From Lachnospiraceae bacterium UBA7086 (GTDB taxonomy: Bacteria > Bacillota > Clostridia > Lachnospirales > Lachnospiraceae), in NCBI GenBank assembly GCA_002492525.1, contig DKZA01000029.1, forward strand, positions 1-24,253: 24,253 nt of DNA. The letters run 5' to 3'. Positions 16,209 through 23,507 of the stretch are shown here, piece by piece. The notes under the pieces were generated by a model that worked only from the letters and a program-made list of their open reading frames with translations, did not search any database and was not told the origin of the DNA. The translations under genes were made by a program, and so were the position numbers. Within the stretch, counting starts at the first letter, position 1, and the number at the start of each line of letters is the position of its first letter.

Positions 16209-17090
16209 TTATCCGTGATTTTTTCGGGCCTGTCTTGCGGCTTTGATCCGATCCAGTATTTCTTCCGGAACAAATAATCTGCCGTACCCTGTTCCTAAAT
16301 CCAAATTTGGTTTGTTGGCTCCGTGAAAATCGGATCCGCCGCTGAGTAATAAGTCGTATTGTTCGGCAATCCTGCGCATATCCCGTTCATCCTGCGGCGT
16401 GTAGGTGCTGTAAAAACTTTCTATGCCCATAAGCCCCACATCTTTTAAGGAGGCAACCAGGGCGCAGAGCCGGTCATTTCCCATATGGTAGAGTGTAGGA
16501 TGCGCCAAAATCGGAATACCGTCAGCCTGAAGAATCAATTCCACAGCCTGGGCGGGGGTTACCTTTTCCCGGGGGACAAAGTACTTCGTGTGGTCACCGA
16601 GATATTGGGAGAAGGCATCCGGGCGGCTCTTGACATAGCCGTGTTCCAGAAGATAAGAGGCATAATGTGCCCGGGTGATAACAGCGCCGGGATTTTCGGC
16701 CTGTAATTTGTCAAAGGTGATATCAATGCCTGCTTCCTGAAGATTTCGGCACATCTTATGATTCCGGTTGATACGGGAGTTTACAAAGGTATTAAGCTGC
16801 TCTTGAAAGGCAGGAGAATCGTAGGAGATATAGAGACCTACGATATGCACGTCCTTCTGTTCATATTTGGTAGAAAACTCAATGCCCGGAATGACCTCGG
16901 CGCAGGAAACACCCATACTGGTTATTGACGCTGCGTGTAAGAGGGCCTCGTCCAGAGCGTCCGTAGTGTCATGGTCTGTGATAGCTACGGCAGCAAGGCC
17001 CTTCTGCGTGGCATAATCCACCAGTTGTGTGGGGGTAAAGCTGCCGTCCGATTTGGCAGTATGGGTGTGGAGATCTACCGCTCTCATCAT
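16209..17090 (-). CDS. PHP-domain phosphoesterase
   Basis: A predicted metal-dependent phosphoesterase of 293 aa. The metal ligands of the PHP fold are in order: DLHTHTAKSDG (His8, His10 region), ITDHDT, PGIEFS, HIVGLYI, ILAHPTLY and GGSDFHGANKP. The layout matches the YciV/RNase AM group, whose studied members hydrolyse 3',5'-nucleoside bisphosphates or trim RNA 5' ends; which of these applies here is unknown. The ATG overlaps the ABC-F stop by one base (TGATG), a sign of translational coupling. GAGG lies seven bases upstream of the first of two ATGs. A HAD phosphatase follows. Confidence 0.88.
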   Translation of the reverse strand: MMRAVDLHTHTAKSDGSFTPTQLVDYATQKGLAAVAITDHDTTDALDEALLHAASITSMGVSCAEVIPGIEFSTKYEQKDVHIVGLYISYDSPAFQEQLNTFVNSRINRNHKMCRNLQEAGIDITFDKLQAENPGAVITRAHYASYLLEHGYVKSRPDAFSQYLGDHTKYFVPREKVTPAQAVELILQADGIPILAHPTLYHMGNDRLCALVASLKDVGLMGIESFYSTYTPQDERDMRRIAEQYDLLLSGGSDFHGANKPNLDLGTGYGRLFVPEEILDRIKAARQARKNHG

Positions 17091-18730
17091 CAGTCGTCCT
17101 CTTCTTCGCTGGCCGTGCTGGTGTAAACAGTACGTTTTCTGGCCATTTCGTCACTTTCCAGATATTCATCGTAGGTGGTGATTTTATCCACCAGTGTGCC
17201 GTCCGGCAGAATCTCCATAATGCGGTTTGCGGTGGTCTGTACCACCTGATGATCGTGGCAGGAGAACAGTTCCACGCCCTTGAATTTCTTCATCCCTTCA
17301 TTTAAAGCGGTGATGGCCTCCATATCCAGATGATTGGTAGGCTCGTCGAAAAGCAGACAGTTGGCGCCGCTGATCATCATCTTGGAAAGCAGACAGCGTA
17401 CTTTCTCACCGCCGGATAAGACCTTCACTTTTTTGACGCCGTCCTCTCCGGCAAAGAGCATACGGCCCAGAAAGCCTCGCACATAAGTCACGTCCTTGAC
17501 AGGAGAGTATCCCATAAGCCAGTCGGTAATAGTGTAATCGTTGTCAAATTCGGTGGTGTTATCTTTCGGGAAATAGGCCTGCGAAGTGGTGACTCCCCAT
17601 TTGTAGGTGCCTTCGTCAGGTTCCATTTCACCGGTCAGAATCTTAAATAAGGTGGTTTTGGCAAGTTCATTGCCGCCTACCAAAGCAATCTTGTCGTCAT
17701 GGCCTACGATAAAGGAGATATTGTCCAGAACCTTCTCCCCGTTGATAGTCTTGGAGAGCCCCTCTACGGTCAATACTTCGTTGCCGATTTCACGCTCGGG
17801 TCTGAAATCAATGTAAGGATATTTACGGCTGGAGGGCCGGATATCATCCAATTCGATTTTTTCCAGGGCACGTTTTCTGGAAGTAGCCTGTTTGGACTTG
17901 GAAGCGTTGGCGGAAAAGCGGGAAATGAACTCCTGTAATTCCTTGATCTGTTCCTCTTTCTTCTTGTTGGCTTCTTTACGCTGTTTGATGATCAGCTGGC
18001 TGGATTCGTACCAGAAATCATAGTTGCCGGCGTAGAGCTGAATCTTGCCGTAATCAATGTCCGCAATGTGTGTACAGACTTTATTTAAGAAGTAGCGGTC
18101 ATGGGAGACTACGATGACCGTGTTCTCAAAGTCGATCAAAAAGTCTTCCAGCCAGGCAATGGCATCTAAGTCCAGGTGGTTGGTAGGCTCATCGAGAAGC
18201 AGGATATCCGGATTGCCAAAGAGTGCCTTGGCTAACAATACCTTGACCTTTTCGTTACCGTTTAAGTCTGCCATCATACTGTAATGAAGATCTGTCTCGA
18301 TGCCAAGGCCGTTTAAGAGCATGGCGGCATTGGTTTCCGCGTCCCAGCCATCCATTTCGGCAAACTCAGCCTCCAGTTCGCTTGCCCGGATTCCGTCCTC
18401 GTCAGAGAAATCTTCCTTGGCATAAATGGCATCTTTCTCCTTCATAATCTGATAGAGGCGTTCGTTGCCCATGATGACCGTATCCATGACCGGATAATTG
18501 TCATATTTAAAATGATCCTGTTCCAGCACGGAGAGACGTTGTCCCGGGGTGATGGAAATATCGCCGTTGGTGGTATCCAGAACACCGGAGAGAATCTTAA
18601 GAAAGGTGGACTTTCCGGTGCCGTTTGCGCCGATCAGTCCGTAGCAGTTGCCTTCCGTGAATTTAATATTGACATCTTCAAAGAGGGCTTTTTTGCCCAC
18701 ACGTAATGTTACATTATTAGCCTGTATCAT
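17090..18730 (-). CDS. ABC-F family ATPase, YbiT-like
   Basis: A soluble twin-ATPase of the ABC-F family, whose members act on ribosomes. It is 546 aa with no membrane segments. NBD1 has a normal Walker A (GANGTGKST, 34-42), Walker B LLLDEPTNHLD (about 177-187) and switch His210. A charged linker (about 235-300) separates the halves. NBD2 has LSGGEKVR (438-445), FDEPTNHLD with Glu463, and His492. Two elements are degenerate: the NBD1 signature reads LNGNEKVK, and the NBD2 Walker A reads GGNELAKTT. The N-terminal half resembles E. coli YbiT over VMDTVIMG, EMDGWDAE and LLAKALFGNPDILLLDEPTN. I see no evidence for an antibiotic-resistance type. GAGG lies seven bases from the ATG, and it heads an operon with PHP and HAD genes. 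Confidence 0.9.
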   Translation of the reverse strand: MIQANNVTLRVGKKALFEDVNIKFTEGNCYGLIGANGTGKSTFLKILSGVLDTTNGDISITPGQRLSVLEQDHFKYDNYPVMDTVIMGNERLYQIMKEKDAIYAKEDFSDEDGIRASELEAEFAEMDGWDAETNAAMLLNGLGIETDLHYSMMADLNGNEKVKVLLAKALFGNPDILLLDEPTNHLDLDAIAWLEDFLIDFENTVIVVSHDRYFLNKVCTHIADIDYGKIQLYAGNYDFWYESSQLIIKQRKEANKKKEEQIKELQEFISRFSANASKSKQATSRKRALEKIELDDIRPSSRKYPYIDFRPEREIGNEVLTVEGLSKTINGEKVLDNISFIVGHDDKIALVGGNELAKTTLFKILTGEMEPDEGTYKWGVTTSQAYFPKDNTTEFDNDYTITDWLMGYSPVKDVTYVRGFLGRMLFAGEDGVKKVKVLSGGEKVRCLLSKMMISGANCLLFDEPTNHLDMEAITALNEGMKKFKGVELFSCHDHQVVQTTANRIMEILPDGTLVDKITTYDEYLESDEMARKRTVYTSTASEEEDD

Positions 18731-18780
18731 TTGATAACCTCATTTTTCTAAAGTTTATACCGTTTCTGTTTACTCATATC

Positions 18781-18808
18781 ATTATACATGAAAACCTTGT
18801 TTTTTCAA
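18781..18808 (-). promoter_or_regulatory. SigA promoter of the ABC-F operon
   Basis: On the minus strand TTGAAA (18808-18803) and TATAAT (18786-18781) are spaced by 16 bases. The -35 lies in a perfect small palindrome, CCTTG-A6-CAAGG (18795-18810). The start would be near 18774, about 44 bases before the gene at 18730. Confidence 0.72.
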
Positions 18809-18836
18809 GGAAAACATGGCAGGGCATGATGACACA

Positions 18837-19889
18837 TCAATTTGCCTTTATATCCTGAATAAATTCTTGCATCTGGTCTTCATTTACAACGGTAACGTCA
18901 TCTCCATTTGCTTCTAAATATAGAAAAATCTGTGTTTCTTTCTCATCATCTGCGAGGTGAAAAACAACGAAATCAGGGCCTGGGGAGTTTAATAACGACC
19001 GGTCGAAATAATTCACTTCAACCCCCTCCAAAATAACCAGATCCTGCAATTTATTCTTCTCCATATATTCATACGTATATCTTAATTCATGCAGCGCAAC
19101 ATAGTAATGATTTATCTGATAGGAATAAAGAGTTTTATTGTAATAGGCTTCCGCATTATCTTTTCTGATAATTATGTTAACCTCTTCAGGTGTCATGGTA
19201 TACAGATATTCATTTTTTTCTTCCTTATTTTTTTCATACACGCTGAAGGGAGATGTTTTATGCAAGGGTTTTTGATCCTTAAGATCCATTGTGTAATCCC
19301 ACAAATAAATATCTGGCGGAGAGTCCTCATCTTGTGCCGTAAAGTCCTCGTCATAACCGACTGCATATTTTTCGGATAGTTGGATCATAGACAGTCCCAG
19401 TTGATCCGGATTCTTGTCAGCCCTTATATAATAAATGAATTTTAATACATATTGCCTCCCCTCCGATTCAAAATCAAAGGTCGGCTTGATCCATTTGGTA
19501 ATGAGTCCCCTGTTGGCATGTTTTCCCATTCCCCCAAAGGAAGGGTCGTACTTACATTCCCAGGTTGGAAATGTCTCAATGAACAGATCTATCTTTTCAT
19601 CAAGGTCATCTATATTCTCCAATGCTTCTTTAGAAAACATTTCCTTTATGGCATCATCGTCCTTTTGTTCCACTGCCTGCAGCAATCGTACCAAAACCCG
19701 CAGACATTCCCTGTCATCCGGATCGTTGTATGTAATATCATGATTCAGATAATCCGATGTAAGCAGCGGATCTTGTTTTTTTTCCAGAGGAAAAGAGCAG
19801 CCGCTCAGTCCGAAGATGAAAACAAGTCCCATGATCAATAGGGATATGGTACGAATAGGATGTTCACTGATTGTTAGATTTTTCTTCAT
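18837..19889 (-). CDS. DUF5104 lipoprotein
   Basis: The product is 350 aa. A lipoprotein signal (MKKNLTISEHPIRTISLLIMGLVFIFGLSGCSF written in parts: basic start, hydrophobic LLIMGLVFIFG, lipobox LSGC) places it on the outer face of the membrane. After the anchor, residues 45-170 (CLRVLVRLLQAVEQKDDDAIKEMFS, then WECKYDPSFGGMGKHANRG and KFIYYIRADKNPDQLG) resemble DUF5104, a family of unknown function in Firmicutes. The C-terminal half is not recognised. The ATG follows GGGAG with five bases between; two upstream in-frame starts lack a site. By eye it is more A+T-rich than its neighbours. No strong terminator separates it from the ABC-F promoter downstream. Confidence 0.75.
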   Translation of the reverse strand: MKKNLTISEHPIRTISLLIMGLVFIFGLSGCSFPLEKKQDPLLTSDYLNHDITYNDPDDRECLRVLVRLLQAVEQKDDDAIKEMFSKEALENIDDLDEKIDLFIETFPTWECKYDPSFGGMGKHANRGLITKWIKPTFDFESEGRQYVLKFIYYIRADKNPDQLGLSMIQLSEKYAVGYDEDFTAQDEDSPPDIYLWDYTMDLKDQKPLHKTSPFSVYEKNKEEKNEYLYTMTPEEVNIIIRKDNAEAYYNKTLYSYQINHYYVALHELRYTYEYMEKNKLQDLVILEGVEVNYFDRSLLNSPGPDFVVFHLADDEKETQIFLYLEANGDDVTVVNEDQMQEFIQDIKAN

Positions 19890-20036
19890 AGTATCTCCCA
19901 TCATTACACGACTTTTGGCGGCAATATGTAAGGCTATGCCCCATAGAATATTAAGTATAACATATTAAAGACTGCTATACCATCAGAATCTGGCAAAATC
20001 CGTCTGTTGGGATGATTGTATAAAAATATGAAACTT

Positions 20037-20065
20037 TTTTCAAAGCTGAATCGTATTACTATATA
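20037..20065 (+). promoter_or_regulatory. Possible promoter of the gene at 20102
   Basis: TTTTCA (20037-20042) and TATATA (20060-20065) are spaced by 17 bases. The start would be near 20072, about 30 bases before the ATG. The boxes are imperfect in an AT-rich region, so this is tentative. Confidence 0.35.
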
Positions 20066-20101
20066 TAGGAATATAAGCATTTGTGGGAATGGGGGAAAGA
20101 C

Positions 20102-20965
20102 ATGAGCGGATTTTTATTGACACCGATGACACGCTTTTACACGGAGGTCTTACAGAATATGAGCAGTGCTGCCGGGAATGTTTCTGGCAGTCAGACGAAT
20201 GGAGCCGGAACGGGAAGTGTGACCGGCGGACAGGGGAGCGGTGCCGGCTTTGCCGATGCCGTAAATGAGAAACTGGCCCGCAAAGAGAAATCGGTTCCGG
20301 GTACTGTGGATAAGACCGATAGCAGGGACGAGGCGGCAGTGCGTGCCATGTCCAGAGAGGAATATAAATTTTATATCTATCAGAAGATAGCAGGCATACC
20401 CATGCATCCTTCCCAGAAGTGGGATGCGGTCTCTGTGAATATTTCGGAGGAGGGATTTAAAGCCATGCAGGCGGATCCGGCTTATGAGAAATGGGTGCTC
20501 GATACGCTGCGCAGGGACTTTGCCGTCTATAATCCCTGGAGTACTTATACAGGCGGAAATTACAGGGCGCATTACTTTGGCGCCACCAAAGAAGAGTACA
20601 GGGGTGAGAGTTTTGCCATGGGATTCAGAAATGGGGGAAAACGTACGGACTCTTCCAAAAAGAAAGAGAAAGGTTTCTGGGAAAAACGGGCCGAGCGGCA
20701 TAAAATGTATATGGATCTTGCGCAGAAGGCATGGTATAAACATGAAAATGAACGGCAATTTCAAGAGTCTGTCGCCAGACAACGCAAGGAAGTCAGCAGC
20801 GCATTGCTGCGGCAGTGGGCGATAGAGCGTGCCACCGGGGAAGAAGTGGATCTGGGGGTCAATCCCTCCGTCCTTTCCCAGGCAGCTACGGAATATGCGG
20901 AAGGGTATGTGTTCTTTAAGATTCCGAGTGCTTTGATGAATCCGAAACCTAAGACCCGAAGCTAA
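20102..20965 (+). CDS. Lineage-specific protein of unknown function with Gly/Ser-rich N-terminus
   Basis: The product is 287 aa without signal peptide or membrane segment. Residues 1-60 are low complexity and Gly/Ser/Asn-rich (around NGAGTGSVTGGQGSGAG). A compact region from about 85 to 180 begins MSREEYKFYIYQKIAGIPMHP, continues VSVNISEEGFKAMQADPAYEKWVLD and ends YFGATKEEYRGESFAMGF. Then comes a basic, helical part (KKEKGFWEKRAERHKMY) and a less conserved tail. I recall similar uncharacterised proteins, often in several copies per genome, in Lachnospiraceae; this is from memory and untested. I know no function. GGGGGAAAG five bases before ATG 20102 supports that start over one seven codons upstream. 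It is isolated, converging with a sensor kinase gene. Confidence 0.75.
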   Translation: MSGFLLTPMTRFYTEVLQNMSSAAGNVSGSQTNGAGTGSVTGGQGSGAGFADAVNEKLARKEKSVPGTVDKTDSRDEAAVRAMSREEYKFYIYQKIAGIPMHPSQKWDAVSVNISEEGFKAMQADPAYEKWVLDTLRRDFAVYNPWSTYTGGNYRAHYFGATKEEYRGESFAMGFRNGGKRTDSSKKKEKGFWEKRAERHKMYMDLAQKAWYKHENERQFQESVARQRKEVSSALLRQWAIERATGEEVDLGVNPSVLSQAATEYAEGYVFFKIPSALMNPKPKTRS

Positions 20966-20994
20966 AGAAACAGAACAGGAGAGAACATGTCATG

Positions 20995-22308
20995 TCAGGG
21001 CAGCGTTACCGTGAAGATACTGCCGCCGCCCGGCCGATCGGAAACTGTGATTGTGCCGTGGTGAAGTCTGACAATCTCTGAAGCAATAGATAACCCCAGC
21101 CCGAAGTGCCCCTTGGTGCTTCGGGATTTTTCTGCCCGGTAGAAACGGTCAAAGATTCTCTTTTTATCTTCGTCCGCTATGCCGATTCCGGTGTCGGAAA
21201 CGATGAGGTGAAAGCGGTTCTTTTTATATAGAAGAGAGAGTTCTATCTTACCGCCGGCGGGGGTGTAGCTGATAGCGTTATGCACAAGAATGGACAAGAC
21301 CTGACTGATGCGTTCATCGTCCGCTGTACAGACGGGAACGGTGTCATCCGGTAATGTGACACGCAGAGTCAGAGAATGTTTTCTGGCCAGAGGTTCAAAA
21401 GCCTCATAGGTATTCATCAGAAGCGTGTCCAGTTCTACATCCCTGGGACGGATTGGAAAATTATGGTTATCGGAATTGCTTAAGGTAAGCATATCATTGA
21501 TCAGGGAGGACATCAGGGTGCCTTCCTGCCGTATGGTGTCTAAAAATCCTTCCCGTTCGGGAGCATCAGCGTTACGGCAGCAGTCTGCGGCGGAGAGAAT
21601 GACGGATAAGGGCGTGCGCAGTTCATGGGAGGCAGCAGCAATAAAAGCGGTCTGATTCCGACGATTCTCAATAATGGGTTGTAAGAGTCTGCCTGTAAAA
21701 AAGAAAGAAAAGAGAGTCAGAATCAGGACAGCGGCTATATCGATCACAACAAAGCGGATGCGTTGTCTGTGAATCTGTTCTTCCAGAAAATCCAAAGCGC
21801 ACAGGACCACCATCTGAAGGGAAGAATCGTTTCGGTTCAACTCAATGACACTGGCATAGAATTCGTGTTTTGCTCCTGTAGGGTTAAAGGGAAACTCTGT
21901 ATGAAGGGAGGTATTATAGAGACCGAAGTTGGATTCCTTGTCGGTATTGATCATTTCATATTCAAAAGAAGATTTATAGGTATTCAGACATTGATCCAAT
22001 AAAGCCTTCGTAGCAGACCTTTCAGAAAAACCGCCAAGGCGATTGTACAAGAATGGTATACCGTTATCTAAAACAAAAAAGGAATAGTTGCCGCGGGATT
22101 CCATTTTGGCGAGCCATTCCATGGAAATAACAGACTGCTGTTCTAAGCTGGTGGCAATGGTATTGATATCATTCTGAAAAGATGCATATTGATTGTCGTA
22201 GAGCCCTTTTTCAGAGATATACAGGTAACACAGGGACATAACGATCATAATGGCGGCGGTGATACCTGCGCACATCGCTGTCAAATACAGATGTAGTTTC
22301 TGAAACAT
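20995..22308 (-). CDS. Sensor histidine kinase
   Basis: A membrane sensor kinase of 437 aa, partner of the response regulator just upstream. Membrane segment 1 spans about 8-32, an extracytoplasmic sensor domain of about 150 residues follows (33-183), and segment 2 spans about 185-205. The H-box AAASHELRTPLSVI has the phospho-acceptor His228. The N-box is ILVHNAISYTPAGGKI, G1 is VSDTGIGIADEDKKRIFDRFYR, and GHFGLGLSIASEIV forms G2. Only about 22 residues separate segment 2 from the H-box, so no canonical HAMP domain fits. The signal is unknown. GGAGGAAAT precedes the ATG. It lies 43 bases behind the regulator gene, and no terminator was seen after it. Confidence 0.93.
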   Translation of the reverse strand: MFQKLHLYLTAMCAGITAAIMIVMSLCYLYISEKGLYDNQYASFQNDINTIATSLEQQSVISMEWLAKMESRGNYSFFVLDNGIPFLYNRLGGFSERSATKALLDQCLNTYKSSFEYEMINTDKESNFGLYNTSLHTEFPFNPTGAKHEFYASVIELNRNDSSLQMVVLCALDFLEEQIHRQRIRFVVIDIAAVLILTLFSFFFTGRLLQPIIENRRNQTAFIAAASHELRTPLSVILSAADCCRNADAPEREGFLDTIRQEGTLMSSLINDMLTLSNSDNHNFPIRPRDVELDTLLMNTYEAFEPLARKHSLTLRVTLPDDTVPVCTADDERISQVLSILVHNAISYTPAGGKIELSLLYKKNRFHLIVSDTGIGIADEDKKRIFDRFYRAEKSRSTKGHFGLGLSIASEIVRLHHGTITVSDRPGGGSIFTVTLP

Positions 22309-22351
22309 ATTTCCTCCGATGCCAGGCGAGAGTCAAAGCCGGGTCTTGTGA

Positions 22352-23059
22352 CTAAGATTCGGAATCTATGGGAACGGCAGGGGTGGAAGGCTTTATCATA
22401 CAATAACCTACGCCCCGGACAGTTTTCAGGGTGAGGGCGCTGCCAACGGTTCTAAGCCGCCTGCGCAGAAAGTGAATATAATTATCAAGATTGCCTTCCT
22501 CCACATCACTGTCGGGGCCCCAGACCTTTAATAGCAGGGTGGAGCGGGGAATGGTCATTCCATTGCTTTTGAGGAACGTTTCCAAGAGGGCGGCTTCCCG
22601 CTTGGAAATAGTACAATTTCCTAAAGGGCCGCTTAGCCGGTTCTGCTCGGCAGACCAGGTGATATCAGAAAAAACCACTGATTCTTCATCAATAATCTGG
22701 CGGGGGCGCCTTGTCACGCAGCGGATTCTGGCCAGGAGTTCTTCCAGAGCAAAGGGTTTGACCAGATAGTCATCGGCACCCATGTCTAATCCGGCCACTT
22801 TATCGGAGAGTGTGCCAAGGGCGGTAATCAGGATAATGGGCGTATAGATTCCCTTGTTACGTAGAGATGTCAGTACATCAGTACCTTCCATATAGGGCAG
22901 CATGCGGTCTAAGAGAATTACGTCGTAGATGTTCTGTTCTCCGTAAAAGAGAGCATCTTCACCGTCAAAGCAGGAATCTACAGTAAAACCGGCCTGTTTC
23001 AGTCCATAAGCAAGGGTTTCATTCAGTTTTGTGTCGTCTTCTGCAAGGAGTATTCTCAT
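22352..23059 (-). CDS. OmpR/PhoB-family response regulator
   Basis: A DNA-binding response regulator of 235 aa. The receiver domain (1-115) has the acidic pair in LLAEDD, phospho-acceptor Asp51 in DVILLDRMLP, the conserved Thr in LITAL and the Lys in DYLVKPF. A winged-helix output domain (about 130-225) follows, with ISKREAALLETFL and the recognition-helix region VEEGNLDNYIHFLRRRLR. I start it at MRILLAEDD because an OmpR receiver normally begins there and AGGA lies just upstream. A TTG at 23104 would add 15 residues encoded by repeat DNA. The first copy of a tandem repeat ends about 20 bases before the start. The sensor kinase gene follows 43 bases downstream. Confidence 0.93.
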   Translation of the reverse strand: MRILLAEDDTKLNETLAYGLKQAGFTVDSCFDGEDALFYGEQNIYDVILLDRMLPYMEGTDVLTSLRNKGIYTPIILITALGTLSDKVAGLDMGADDYLVKPFALEELLARIRCVTRRPRQIIDEESVVFSDITWSAEQNRLSGPLGNCTISKREAALLETFLKSNGMTIPRSTLLLKVWGPDSDVEEGNLDNYIHFLRRRLRTVGSALTLKTVRGVGYCMIKPSTPAVPIDSES

Positions 23060-23076
23060 GGGGATTCCTGTCTTTC

Positions 23077-23193
23077 TTAGCCCTGTCTCCGCAGTACCTT
23101 CCAAGCCTGCTTTCGCAGTGCTTTTTAGCCCTGTCTTCGCAGTGCTTTTAGCCCTGTCTCCGCAGTGCTTTTAGCCCTGTCTCCGCAGTGTCA
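23077..23193 (-). repeat. Tandem array of a 23-bp repeat in the response-regulator leader
   Basis: Five head-to-tail copies begin (plus strand) at 23077, about 23101, 23125, 23148 and 23171. Each reads TTAGCCCTGTCT, then (C/T)CGCAGTGCTT in the clean copies. The last three keep exact 23-base steps; the second is diverged (CCAAGCCTGCTTTCGCAG). Because 23 is not a multiple of three, it is not a peptide repeat. The array would be part of the mRNA leader of the two-component genes. Confidence 0.85.
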
Positions 23194-23301
23194 TTCAGAA
23201 AACCTGCGGTTTTCTTCATTCACGGGCTTCGCCCTATCACCATGGAAAGGAACAAAATTGTCAGCAAGCTGCCATTTTGTTCTTTTCCATGGTGGCACTG
23301 C
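23185..23301. repeat. Structured intergenic element with nested hairpins (possible MITE-like repeat)
   Basis: The outer ends are inverted (GCAGTG at 23185, CACTGC ending at 23301). Inside are GAAAACC-TGC-GGTTTTC (23198-23214), GGGC-TTC-GCCC (23224-23234) and a long hairpin whose arms, 23239-23259 and about 23275-23295, pair over 21 bp with one wobble, around a 15-base loop that could form a small CAGC/GCTG stem. No transposase or clear target duplication is present. It lies in the 448-base gap between two regulator systems. Confidence 0.6.
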
Positions 23302-23305
23302 TCAT
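23261..23305 (-). other. Possible 14-codon leader ORF upstream of the two-component genes
   Basis: On the minus strand an ATG at 23305 opens 14 codons (MSSATMEKNKMAAC) and stops with TGA inside the loop of the long hairpin, so translation would run through its first arm. The predicted transcript start is only about seven bases upstream and the ribosome site is poor (AAGG two bases away). It may be chance. Confidence 0.25.
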
Positions 23306-23318
23306 TGCCTTCGTGGAC

Positions 23319-23327
23319 ATTATAACA
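23319..23327 (-). promoter_or_regulatory. Extended -10 promoter of the response regulator / sensor kinase genes
   Basis: On the minus strand TGTTATAAT (23327-23319) is a complete extended -10 element; no good -35 lies 16-18 bases upstream. The start would be near 23312, giving a leader of about 250 bases that contains the long hairpin and the 23-bp array. Confidence 0.5.
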
Positions 23328-23362
23328 TATCAATCTAAAAAGAATCTCTAAAAATATTCTGG

Positions 23363-23398
23363 AAATGTTATGGCAAATGTTATGGCAAATGTTATGGG
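23363..23398. repeat. Three tandem 12-bp direct repeats between divergent regulator promoters
   Basis: AAATGTTATGGC occurs at 23363-23374 and 23375-23386, and AAATGTTATGGG at 23387-23398. The block lies roughly 50-85 bases upstream of the predicted start of the minus-strand two-component transcript and 60-95 bases upstream of that of the LytTR gene. The placement fits operator sites for an activator, but slippage-generated DNA is possible. Confidence 0.7.
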
Positions 23399-23423
23399 GG
23401 ATATTTTGGTAGAATAATGGTTA

Positions 23424-23452
23424 TTGATTTGGGTTGAAAAAATGGATATAAT
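23424..23452 (+). promoter_or_regulatory. SigA promoter of the LytTR regulator gene
   Basis: TTGATT (23424-23429) and a perfect TATAAT (23447-23452) are separated by 17 bases. Transcription would start near 23459, about 49 bases before the ATG at 23508. Confidence 0.75.
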
Positions 23453-23507
23453 GAATAAGATAGCTTAAAAATGTTATAAAAATACAATTTGATGAAAGAG
23501 ACGGATT

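Noticed and set aside
17090..18730. Antibiotic-resistance ABC-F protein
   Set aside because: The sequence resembles the housekeeping YbiT group and there is no resistance context or leader-peptide attenuator.
20991..21062. Short frame with a good AGGAGA site, ATG near 20991
   Set aside because: It stops after about 25 codons and lies antisense to the conserved C-terminus of the kinase; probably chance or a remnant.
23060..23104. N-terminal extension of the OmpR-type regulator from a TTG at 23104
   Set aside because: The extra residues are encoded by repeat DNA and precede the normal receiver start MRILLAEDD, which has its own AGGA.
23077..23193. CRISPR-like array
   Set aside because: The 23-bp units are directly joined with no spacers between them and no cas genes are nearby.
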